From NCBI GenBank assembly GCA_963816855.1, contig CAWFMA010000037.1, forward strand, positions 62,001-126,000: 64,000 nucleotides of DNA, given 5' to 3'. Shown here one piece after another: positions 8,269 through 15,176 of this stretch. Within the stretch, counting starts at the first letter, position 1, and the number at the start of each line of letters is the position of its first letter. The notes beneath the pieces were generated by a model, which did not search any database, had not been told where the DNA came from, and saw only the letters and a list, made by a program, of their open reading frames with translations. The DNA is from DASTFP01 sp963816855. Its GTDB lineage: Bacteria; Verrucomicrobiota; Verrucomicrobiia; Chthoniobacterales; Terrimicrobiaceae. The translations under genes were made by a program, and so were the position numbers.

Positions 8269-9119
8269 GCACCTTTCTCAATTGGGACACGGACGGAGTT
8301 TCCCCACTCCGTCCAGGAGCCGTCATAGTTTTTGACGTCCGGGAATCCGAGAAGATACGTGAGCACGAACCACGTGTGGCTCGAGCGCTCACCGATCCGG
8401 CAATAGACAATCGTCTCGTCCCCGGGGTCTACTCCGAGGTTCTCAATGTAAATTTTATGAAGGTCCTCGGCGGACTTGAAAGTGCCGTCGTCGTTCGCCG
8501 CGGTTTTCCATGGGATGCTGCGCGCTCCTGGAATATGGCCGCCACGGAGCACGCCCTCCTGTGGGTACTCGGGCATGTGCGTGATCTCACCCCTGAATTC
8601 GCCCGGCGAGCGGACATCAATCAGCGGTTTGCGCGCATTGCTTTGGTGGAACGCTTCGTCCTTGAAGGCACGGATCTTTGCATCCAGCCTCTCGGCCGGT
8701 ATCAAATAGTTTGCCGCCGGAAATTTTGGGACTTCGCGGGTGTAAACGCGGCTTTCAGCTTCCCATTTGGAACGCCCGCCGTTGAGCAGCTTGACCTTGT
8801 CATGACCGAAAAGCCGGAAGACCCAGAGCGCGTAGGCCGCCCACCAATTCGCCTTGTCACCATAAAAGATGACCGTCGTGTCGGGCGAAATGCCGTTCCT
8901 CGCGGCAAGCTTGGCAAACGCGTCGGGAGCGATGTAGTCCCGCTGCACGGGATCGTTCAGGTCCGCGCGCCAATCGATATGAACGGCATTCGGGATATGG
9001 CCGGTGTCGTAAAGAAGAATATCTTCATTGCTTTCGACGATGCGGATGCTCGGGTCATTGAGATGCTCGGCGAGCCAGGAGGTTTCGACGAGGCTTTCGG
9101 GACTTGTGTAGGTGCTCAT
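8265..9119 (-). CDS. sseA: Thiosulfate/3-mercaptopyruvate sulfurtransferase (tandem rhodanese)
   Basis: Transfers sulfane sulfur from thiosulfate or mercaptopyruvate to an acceptor through a cysteine persulfide. There are two rhodanese domains (about 1-130 and 150-280). The first is inactive-like. The second holds the active-site loop CRIGERSSHTWF with catalytic Cys240, closest to the thiosulfate-type loop pattern CRxGxR[ST]. DTGHIPNAVHIDW and RGGHIPGARSIPW are the two entry motifs. It couples through ATGA to the sulfate-binding protein gene. In this locus it could hand sulfane sulfur to or from the encapsulated desulfurase; that link is inference. Confidence 0.93.
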   Translation of the reverse strand: MSTYTSPESLVETSWLAEHLNDPSIRIVESNEDILLYDTGHIPNAVHIDWRADLNDPVQRDYIAPDAFAKLAARNGISPDTTVIFYGDKANWWAAYALWVFRLFGHDKVKLLNGGRSKWEAESRVYTREVPKFPAANYLIPAERLDAKIRAFKDEAFHQSNARKPLIDVRSPGEFRGEITHMPEYPQEGVLRGGHIPGARSIPWKTAANDDGTFKSAEDLHKIYIENLGVDPGDETIVYCRIGERSSHTWFVLTYLLGFPDVKNYDGSWTEWGNSVRVPIEKGA

Positions 9120-9192
9120 AGGTATTGTTGATGTCGCGGCGGCCTGTGCCGCCGGTCTGGTTGCGACGCTCAGAGAGCGCCGCCACAGAAGA

Positions 9193-10155
9193 TCAGGCCG
9201 ACACCGCCTTGCGGGCCTCCTCAGCCAGCGCGGTGCTCAGGTATCGTTCGCCGGTGCTACAGCCCACGGTCACGATCAGCTTGCCCGCATTCTCAGGACG
9301 CTTGGCAGCCTGGATCGCCGCCCAGACGTTCGCCCCGGTCGAAATGCCCCCGAGAATACCTTCCTGCAGCGCCAACTGCCGTGCCGTGGCGATGGCGTCC
9401 TCGTTGGTCACCGTGATGACATCATCCACGACGTCCAGATTGAGATTTTTGGGGATGAAGCCCGCGCCGGTCCCCTGAATCTTGTGAGGACCCGGTTTCA
9501 AGGGCTCGCCTTTGCGCGCCTGCGTGATCACCGGCGAATCTTTTGGCTCGACGGCAATCGCGCGAAAGTGCGCCCTGCGGAGCTTGATGACCTCTGAAAC
9601 GCCCGTGATCGTGCCGCCAGTGCCCACGGCGGACACAAGGATGTCTACCTTTCCGTCGGAATCTTTCCAGATTTCCTCAGCTGTAGTGCGGCGATGGACT
9701 TCAGGATTGGCCGGATTGTCGAATTGCTGCGGGACCCATGAATCCTTGACTTCCTGATGCAGCTGCTCAGCCCGTGCGATGGCCCCTTTCATGCCCTCCG
9801 CAGCGGGCGTTAGCACCAGATGCGCTCCGAGCAAGGCAAGCAGCGTCCGGCGTTCAAGGCTCATGCTTTCGGGCATCGTAAGGATGAGCTTGTAGCTGCG
9901 CGAGGCGGCAACGAAGGCCAGTGCGATCCCCGTGTTCCCGCTGGTCGGTTCGATGATGGTCGTCTCGGGCCTGAGCCGCCCATCCTTCTCCGCCGCGGAA
10001 ATCATCGCGGCGTCGATCCTATCCTTCACACTCCCTAGCGGATTGTTAAACTCCCCTTTAAGAGCGATGGTCGCCGGCAATCCTGCCGTAACGCGATTGA
10101 GCTTTATCAGCGGAATGCTCCCAACCGAGGAAACCACGTTTTCGTAGTAGGCCAT
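9193..10155 (-). CDS. cysK: Cysteine synthase (O-acetylserine sulfhydrylase)
   Basis: PLP enzyme making cysteine from O-acetylserine and sulfide. PLP lysine 44 lies in NNPLGSVKDR, substrate loop TSGNTG at 71-76, and the PLP phosphate loop in VGTGGTITGV. The length (320) is normal. One oddity is the C-terminal loop: VGCSTGERYLST, where family members usually have LP(S/D)(S/T)GERYLST, so a cysteine replaces a normal hydrophobic/Pro pair. It acts downstream of the serine acetyltransferase in the same locus and supplies the substrate of the desulfurase. Confidence 0.95.
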   Translation of the reverse strand: MAYYENVVSSVGSIPLIKLNRVTAGLPATIALKGEFNNPLGSVKDRIDAAMISAAEKDGRLRPETTIIEPTSGNTGIALAFVAASRSYKLILTMPESMSLERRTLLALLGAHLVLTPAAEGMKGAIARAEQLHQEVKDSWVPQQFDNPANPEVHRRTTAEEIWKDSDGKVDILVSAVGTGGTITGVSEVIKLRRAHFRAIAVEPKDSPVITQARKGEPLKPGPHKIQGTGAGFIPKNLNLDVVDDVITVTNEDAIATARQLALQEGILGGISTGANVWAAIQAAKRPENAGKLIVTVGCSTGERYLSTALAEEARKAVSA

Positions 10156-10178
10156 GGCAGAGTTTTAATTCTTGGTTC

Positions 10179-11180
10179 TTAGCGAGGAGCCTCGGTGGGT
10201 TGATAGATCTGGTCAAAAATGCCGCCGTCATCGAAGTACGTCTTGCCGACTTTCTTCCAGCCTCCGAACACGCCGTTGATCGTGACCAAATTGATCGTGG
10301 CGAATTTATCCGCGTATTTCTTTGCGATTTCCGCATTTCGAGGCCGATAGAAGTTTTTCGCGGCGATCTGCTGGCCTTCATCGCTGTAGAGATATTTCAA
10401 ATACTCGCTCGCCACTTCGCGGGTGCCCCTTTTGTCAACCACCTTGTCCACAACCGACACAGAAGGCTCGGCCAGGATGCTGAGCGAAGGTGATACGATT
10501 TCGAATTCGCCGGGGGATTCTTTCAGCGCAAGGTAAGCTTCATTTTCCCACGCAAGCAACACATCTCCCAGTTTGCGCTGGCTGAAGGTCACCGTCGATC
10601 CGCGCGCTCCGGAGTCCAACACAGGTACATGTTTGTAAAGCTCCGTTACGAACTCCTTCGCCTTCACCTGGTCGCCATTGTGCTTCTTCAACGCATATGC
10701 CCACGCGGCAAGGAAATTCCAGCGGGCGCCGCCCGAGGTCTTCGGATTGGGCGTAATGACTTCGACGCCCGGTTTTATAAGATCCTCCCAATCTTTGATG
10801 CCCTTCGGATTGCCTTTGCGAACGAGAAAAACGATCGTCGAAGTGTAGGGGGCGCTGTTGTCCGGAAGCCTGGACTGCCAGTCCTCCGGCACCAGATGCC
10901 CCTTTTCCTGCAGCGCATCGATATCACCCGCGAGCGCCAGTGTCGCCACATCAGCCTCCAAACCATCAATGATCGCACGGGCCTGCTTTCCGGAACCGCC
11001 ATGCGACTGATCCACCTTCACTGTATCCCCGGTCTTCTCCTTCCAATGCTTGGCAAAAGCTTCGTTATACTCCGCATACAGCTCCCGCGTGGGATCGTAG
11101 GAAACGTTGAGAAGAGTGACGTCCTTGGCTGCCACCGATCCGATTAATAGAGGCAAGATCGCCCAAACAATACGATTCAT
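10179..11180 (-). CDS. sbp: Periplasmic sulfate-binding protein (second copy)
   Basis: Paralogue of the protein at 7285-8268 with the same signature blocks (LNVSYDPTRELYAEYN, GGSGKQARAIIDGLEADVA, TPNPKTSGGARWNFLAAWA, FGGWKKVGKTYFDDGG). The ATG at 11180 is chosen because it begins a clear signal peptide (MNRIVWAILPLLIGSVAA); the same frame is open to 11519 but there overlaps ssuC. About 333 residues. Two sulfate-binding proteins serving one CysTWA importer suggests different affinities or oxyanion preferences (sulfate, thiosulfate), which sequence alone cannot assign. Confidence 0.95.
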   Translation of the reverse strand: MNRIVWAILPLLIGSVAAKDVTLLNVSYDPTRELYAEYNEAFAKHWKEKTGDTVKVDQSHGGSGKQARAIIDGLEADVATLALAGDIDALQEKGHLVPEDWQSRLPDNSAPYTSTIVFLVRKGNPKGIKDWEDLIKPGVEVITPNPKTSGGARWNFLAAWAYALKKHNGDQVKAKEFVTELYKHVPVLDSGARGSTVTFSQRKLGDVLLAWENEAYLALKESPGEFEIVSPSLSILAEPSVSVVDKVVDKRGTREVASEYLKYLYSDEGQQIAAKNFYRPRNAEIAKKYADKFATINLVTINGVFGGWKKVGKTYFDDGGIFDQIYQPTEAPR

Positions 11181-11230
11181 TACACGACCATATAAGTCGT
11201 CTTTAAGAGCGGTCAACTCAAAAACACCGC
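11181..11230 (-). promoter_or_regulatory. Candidate promoter for the sbp-cysK-rhodanese run
   Basis: On the minus strand TTGACC (5/6 match) lies near 11216-11211 and TATGGT (4/6) about 18 bp downstream, six bases before the sbp ATG at 11180. If real, transcription would begin at or next to the start codon, giving a leaderless mRNA; no Shine-Dalgarno is visible, which agrees. Motif match only. Confidence 0.35.
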
Positions 11231-11290
11231 GATTTATTGGATTCTCGAGGGACCTTCTTTCGCTCCCCAACTCAGATAGGGAGCGGCAGT

Positions 11291-12061
11291 TCAGCTGAAG
11301 GTCCCGAGGCCCCAGCGTTTTCGCAGGAAATTTTCCCAGGGCGAAAACAGAATCCGGTCCGCCACGAGGCCGATGACCACGATGACGAGCATGACGGCGA
11401 CGACCTGGTCCATCGCATGGAGTTCCCTGCCGTAGTGCAAGAGCTGCCCAAGGCCGAAGCCGGTGAGGATGGTGACGAAAATCTCCGCGGCCATGAGCGA
11501 TCGCCAGGCGAAGGCCCATCCCTGTTTCATTCCGCCGACCAGGTAAGGCAAGGAGGCCGGCAGGATGACCTTGATCCAGGTGTGAACCCCTTTGGAGCCC
11601 ATGGTCCGGGCAGCGCGCAGATACATGGGCGGCATGGTGCGCACGCCGTTCTCGGTGGCGATGATGACCGACCAGAGGGTGCCCATCACGACGATAAACA
11701 GCATCGCGGATTCAGTTTGGCCGAACCAGAGTAAGGCCAGGGGCACCCAGCAAACGCTGGGAAGTGTCTGGATGCCAAGCGCGAGCAATCCGATCGTGTC
11801 CTGGAAGATCTTCAAGCGTGCCGTGAGCAATCCAAGCGGAACGCCGAACAAGATTCCGATCGTGTACCCGAACAGAAGCCGGCGCATGGTTACGAAGGTT
11901 GCCGTCCATAAAGTGCCATCTTTTGCGGACTGCCAGAGATACTCACCCACCTGAAGGGGAGAAGGCATGAGCACGGGCGAGTACCATCCGGTGCGGGCGA
12001 GTGCCTCCCAAAGAAGAAGCAAGACGACGAAAAAAACCGTGGAAGCGACGGCGCGTTTCAT
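11291..12061 (-). CDS. ssuC: Sulfonate/taurine-type ABC transporter permease
   Basis: Inner-membrane permease for import of an organosulfur or related anion. The ATG at 12061 overlaps the ssuB stop (ATGA); it gives a 256-residue protein starting MKRAVASTVFFVVLLLLWEA, the usual SsuC/TauC first helix. The longer upstream frame (to 12232) overlaps ssuB and is rejected. Motifs: LGIQTLPSVCWVPLALLWFG, the EAA-like loop LRAARTMGSKGVHTWIKVIL and GMKQGWAFAWRSLMAAE, all typical. Substrate (sulfonate, taurine, nitrate or other) cannot be read from sequence; the sulfur locus favours an alkanesulfonate. Confidence 0.93.
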   Translation of the reverse strand: MKRAVASTVFFVVLLLLWEALARTGWYSPVLMPSPLQVGEYLWQSAKDGTLWTATFVTMRRLLFGYTIGILFGVPLGLLTARLKIFQDTIGLLALGIQTLPSVCWVPLALLWFGQTESAMLFIVVMGTLWSVIIATENGVRTMPPMYLRAARTMGSKGVHTWIKVILPASLPYLVGGMKQGWAFAWRSLMAAEIFVTILTGFGLGQLLHYGRELHAMDQVVAVMLVIVVIGLVADRILFSPWENFLRKRWGLGTFS

Positions 12062-12864
12062 TCGGATGCCTCCGCGCCTTGGCTGAAACCCTTGAGGGCA
12101 GCCGTGATTTCGGAGGAATATTGCGCCAGCTCGACGCTGTTGATGTCTCTGGGTCGACTGAGAGTAACGGGAAACTGCTGCCGGATGCGTCCGGGGTGGG
12201 GCGAAAACAACACGACGCGATCGCCGAGGCATGCGGCCTCCCGGACATTGTGGGTGACGAATATGATGGTCTTTCGCCGGGCTTCCCAGATCCGCTGAAT
12301 GTCGCCATAGAGTTGCTCGCGAGTCAGCGCATCCAGTGCGCCAAAAGGCTCATCCATGAGCAGGACGCGCGGATTGGGAGCCAAAGCGCGGGCAAGCGCG
12401 ACCCGTTGCTTCATGCCTCCGGAAAGCTCGTGGATATTGGAGTGGGTAAAGCGCTCGAGTCCGACCAGATTGATGTAGTAGCGGGCGACCTCGAGCCGTT
12501 CGCTCGCGTTGAGCCCCGGCTTGAGGCTAAGACCAAACAGAACATTGCCCATGACGTCGAGCCATGGAAACAGGGCATGCTCCTGAAACATCATCATGCG
12601 ATCCCGGCCCGGCTCGAGGATCGGTGACCCGCTCGCCAGGACTTCGCCGCGATCAGGTTTCTCGAGCCCGGCAATGATGTTAAGCAGGGTGGATTTGCCG
12701 CATCCGCTCTGACCGACCAGGCAGACGAACTCTCCCTCTGAGAACTTCAGGCTGATGTGGTCAAGCGCCGTCAACCTCCCGCGGTTCGTTTCAAAACTCT
12801 TGCATACGTCAATCACCTCGATGCGGTCAGGTTCAACGTTGGCCAATTCCTGTTCGAGGCTCAT
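12058..12864 (-). CDS. ssuB: Sulfonate/taurine-type ABC transporter ATP-binding protein
   Basis: ATPase of the importer formed with the flanking permease and binding protein. Walker A GQSGCGKST, Q-loop MMFQEHALFPWLDV, signature LSGGMKQR, Walker B VLLMDEPFGALD and the switch histidine in FVTHNVREA are all present in 268 residues. It overlaps ssuA and ssuC by four bases each (ATGA), so ssuA-ssuB-ssuC is a coupled operon. Confidence 0.94.
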   Translation of the reverse strand: MSLEQELANVEPDRIEVIDVCKSFETNRGRLTALDHISLKFSEGEFVCLVGQSGCGKSTLLNIIAGLEKPDRGEVLASGSPILEPGRDRMMMFQEHALFPWLDVMGNVLFGLSLKPGLNASERLEVARYYINLVGLERFTHSNIHELSGGMKQRVALARALAPNPRVLLMDEPFGALDALTREQLYGDIQRIWEARRKTIIFVTHNVREAACLGDRVVLFSPHPGRIRQQFPVTLSRPRDINSVELAQYSSEITAALKGFSQGAEASE

Positions 12865-13814
12865 CGCGGATTCCAGATAAGATTTGAAAGGTCAATTTTG
12901 GCGCGCAGAAAGCCAACCAAGCGGGCTTGGTCAAGGAAGGCTTCAAACGGTTCCCTCGAGATCGAATCGTCGAACCGGAGTCGCGTCCAGGCCCGCTGGA
13001 TCAACTCCAGCGGAATTTCCTTGCGCGTGAGCGCAGAAAGCTCGTTACGCACCCGCCGTTGCGCCTCTTCGGGATGATCTCGAATCCATTGGGTGAGTTC
13101 CCGGTGAGCCGCGACAAACGCCTGTGCAAGCCCGGGGTTGGTTTTCAGAAACTCTTCACGGCCGGCGAGCACCGTGGTCACAGAATCCTCAGGTTCAAAG
13201 AAGATTCGGCCCTTCGCTTCGGACAAGAGCCGGCTCACCCAGGGCTCGACGGTCCAGGCGGCGTCGAGCTTTCCTTGCTCGAAAAGAGCCAGCATGTCGG
13301 GGTTCTCGGTGGGCAGAACACGCGCGTCGCCGCCTACGAGGGTGACGCGGATCCCATTCTTTATCAGCCATGCCCGGCACGCAACGTCTTGCGTATTGCC
13401 CAACTGCGGCGTGGCGATCGCCTTGCCGCGAAAATCCTCGATTTTGGCGATGGCCTCGCCGCGGACGACCAGGGCGTCGCCGCCGCGCATTGCTCCCGCG
13501 ACAATTCTGATGTCGCGCCCGTTTGCCCGGGCATAGGCGTTCACCGCCGGGCTGGGGCCGACGTAGGTGAAATCAATCGAGCGCGCGAAAATCGCCTCCA
13601 TTGCGGACGGCCCCGCATTGTAAACGAACCATTCGATCTTCGTGCCTGGCCCCAGACGCTTTTCGAACCATCCCTGGCCCTCAGAACTGAGATTTTTGGC
13701 CACCAGGGCCTGGGCGTGCGTGACGTTCGGAAAAAGACCCACGCGGACGACAGTCTGCGCGCGCGCAACCCCGAAAGCAGCCGCAAGAACCGCGAGACAA
13801 AGGAGCGCTCTCAT
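12861..13814 (-). CDS. ssuA: Sulfonate-type ABC transporter substrate-binding protein
   Basis: Periplasmic binding protein of the NMT1/SsuA family, 317 residues, with a signal peptide (MRALLCLAVLAAAFGVARA) then VVRVGLFPNVTHAQALVA. Family segments are FVYNAGPSAMEAIFARSIDF, YVGPSPAVNAYARANG, FRGKAIATPQLGNTQDV and LDAAWTVEPWVSRLL. It is the first gene of the ssuABC operon, 52 bp after the Rrf2 regulator gene, suggesting direct control by that regulator. Confidence 0.93.
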   Translation of the reverse strand: MRALLCLAVLAAAFGVARAQTVVRVGLFPNVTHAQALVAKNLSSEGQGWFEKRLGPGTKIEWFVYNAGPSAMEAIFARSIDFTYVGPSPAVNAYARANGRDIRIVAGAMRGGDALVVRGEAIAKIEDFRGKAIATPQLGNTQDVACRAWLIKNGIRVTLVGGDARVLPTENPDMLALFEQGKLDAAWTVEPWVSRLLSEAKGRIFFEPEDSVTTVLAGREEFLKTNPGLAQAFVAAHRELTQWIRDHPEEAQRRVRNELSALTRKEIPLELIQRAWTRLRFDDSISREPFEAFLDQARLVGFLRAKIDLSNLIWNPR

Positions 13815-13866
13815 CCGGGGGCTATTGTGGCGGTTCTGGCCACGAGGGCAAGATTCCCTAGCCTGG

Positions 13867-14331
13867 TCAGATTCCTTCCCCGTGAACGCCCTGAATTGCG
13901 ACGACCTCCGCGTTGCTGACGGGCTTTCCGCGCATTACATCCGCCAGGGTCGATTTGTCCATCAAGTGGGCCACCATGTTGCGAGCCTCGAGCATAACCC
14001 GGCGGAACCGGCACACCGGCTCCTGGCTGCAGCGGCGGTAGTCGCTCGCGGAAACGCACGCCAGGGGCGCGAGATATCCGTCGAAGTGACGGACGACCTC
14101 TCCCATGGTGATCCTGTCGGGACTTCTCGAAAGACGGTATCCCCCGAGCTTGCCGGCGACGCTGCTCACCCAGCCTCGCTCTTTCAGATCGAGCATGATG
14201 TGCTCGAGAAAGCGTTTCGGAATGTCGTTTCGCCTCGCCAGTTCGACAATCGGGATTGGCCGGCCTCCGTAATGTTCCACCAACGTGAATAACGCTCGCA
14301 ACGCGTAGTCGGTGCGCATGGACAGCTGCAT
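13867..14331 (-). CDS. Rrf2-family transcriptional regulator with three cysteines
   Basis: Winged-helix regulator at the head of the sulfur locus. The start at 14331 gives the typical opening MQLSMRTDYALRALFTLVEH; the frame extends to 14403 but those residues are not family-like. The wing motif SSVAGKLGGYRLSR is present. Cysteines at 92, 101 and 107 (spacing C-x8-C-x5-C) sit where IscR and NsrR bind an Fe-S cluster, so it may sense sulfur/Fe-S status or redox, unlike the cluster-free CymR. Being upstream and co-oriented with ssuABC-cys-srpI it is the likely local regulator. Family certain; cluster binding inferred. Confidence 0.9.
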   Translation of the reverse strand: MQLSMRTDYALRALFTLVEHYGGRPIPIVELARRNDIPKRFLEHIMLDLKERGWVSSVAGKLGGYRLSRSPDRITMGEVVRHFDGYLAPLACVSASDYRRCSQEPVCRFRRVMLEARNMVAHLMDKSTLADVMRGKPVSNAEVVAIQGVHGEGI

Positions 14332-14337
14332 TGCTAC

Positions 14338-14356
14338 AACGATAGAGAGAATCGTT
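14338..14356. promoter_or_regulatory. Inverted repeat, possible Rrf2 autoregulatory operator
   Basis: AACGAT, seven bases, ATCGTT: a perfect 6-7-6 inverted repeat starting seven bases upstream of the regulator start codon. Position and symmetry fit a dimeric winged-helix binding site. No second copy was found by eye before the other operon heads. Confidence 0.4.
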
Positions 14357-14478
14357 ATTACCGTCAAAGGTGCTCTCCGGCTCGGACCGAGAATTGAGGT
14401 CAAATCTGGAGCTTCGCGCTTCCAAAGTGTCGCGACAGATCCGCCACGCCTGGGATCCCGATCGACCGGCAGCGGATC

Positions 14479-15117
14479 TCAGTCTCCGATCGACACCGGT
14501 GTGCCAGCGGTAACCTTGCTGTAGAAAAGCTTGGCGATCTCCTCCGGCAAACGCACGCAACCGTGGGACGCGGGATAGCCGGGCAGGATGCCGGTGTGCA
14601 TTCCGACGCCCTCGGCAGTCAACCTCATGAACCAACGCATCGGCGCCCCCCGATAGACCGTGCCGCTTGGCGCCGAATCAATTTTTGTGCTTACCCCGGA
14701 GCGGACCACTCTTCCCGTCCGGGGGTTCACAAAATCCCCGTATACGTTTGAGCGGTGATCGGCATCCTTTTCCATGATCTTGTAGTTGCCGGGCGGCGTC
14801 ATTCCCGCGCGTTTTCCAGAAGAGATTGGCGAATCCACGGCAATTTCTTCGCCGACCCGCAAATAGACGCGCTGCTTGCCCAGCGAAATATAAATCGAGA
14901 TGTTCTCTGGCGTGGCACGCTCCAGCACTCTGGGGATGACTTTTGGAGGCTCTTGCTTCTTGATGAGCTCGGTGGCCTTTTTCTGCTGCTTTTTGGGTGG
15001 CAAGAGCGCGAAGGGTTGCTGGGCAAACACCCCGGAAATCAGCAGAACCATCGTCAAGCCGACGAGCCGCCCAAGCCAACTGGGCTTAATTTCGCGAATG
15101 GAAGGAGCTCTGGTCAT
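14479..15117 (-). CDS. L,D-transpeptidase (YkuD domain)
   Basis: Cell-wall enzyme making or editing peptidoglycan cross-links, or attaching proteins to the wall. 212 residues: an N-terminal signal anchor at about 17-32, a Lys/Pro-rich linker (PPKKQQKKATELIKK), then the YkuD domain from about residue 72. The catalytic region HTGILPGYPASHGCVRLP gives His174, His185 and Cys187. Divergent from the downstream ASH-domain gene with a 60-bp spacer. Confidence 0.92.
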   Translation of the reverse strand: MTRAPSIREIKPSWLGRLVGLTMVLLISGVFAQQPFALLPPKKQQKKATELIKKQEPPKVIPRVLERATPENISIYISLGKQRVYLRVGEEIAVDSPISSGKRAGMTPPGNYKIMEKDADHRSNVYGDFVNPRTGRVVRSGVSTKIDSAPSGTVYRGAPMRWFMRLTAEGVGMHTGILPGYPASHGCVRLPEEIAKLFYSKVTAGTPVSIGD

Positions 15118-15176
15118 GCTATTTCCCGAATGGACATCCGCTTAATCGCTGAGATGATTTTTCGCAACGAGATTTG

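Noticed and set aside
9120..9192. GCGGC...GCCGC hairpin between rhodanese and cysK as a terminator
   Set aside because: Short stem without a T tract; the genes are likely one operon.
10179..11519. 446-residue version of the second sulfate-binding protein
   Set aside because: The upstream 113 codons overlap ssuC on the same strand and are Arg/Pro/His-rich. The signal peptide starts at 11180.
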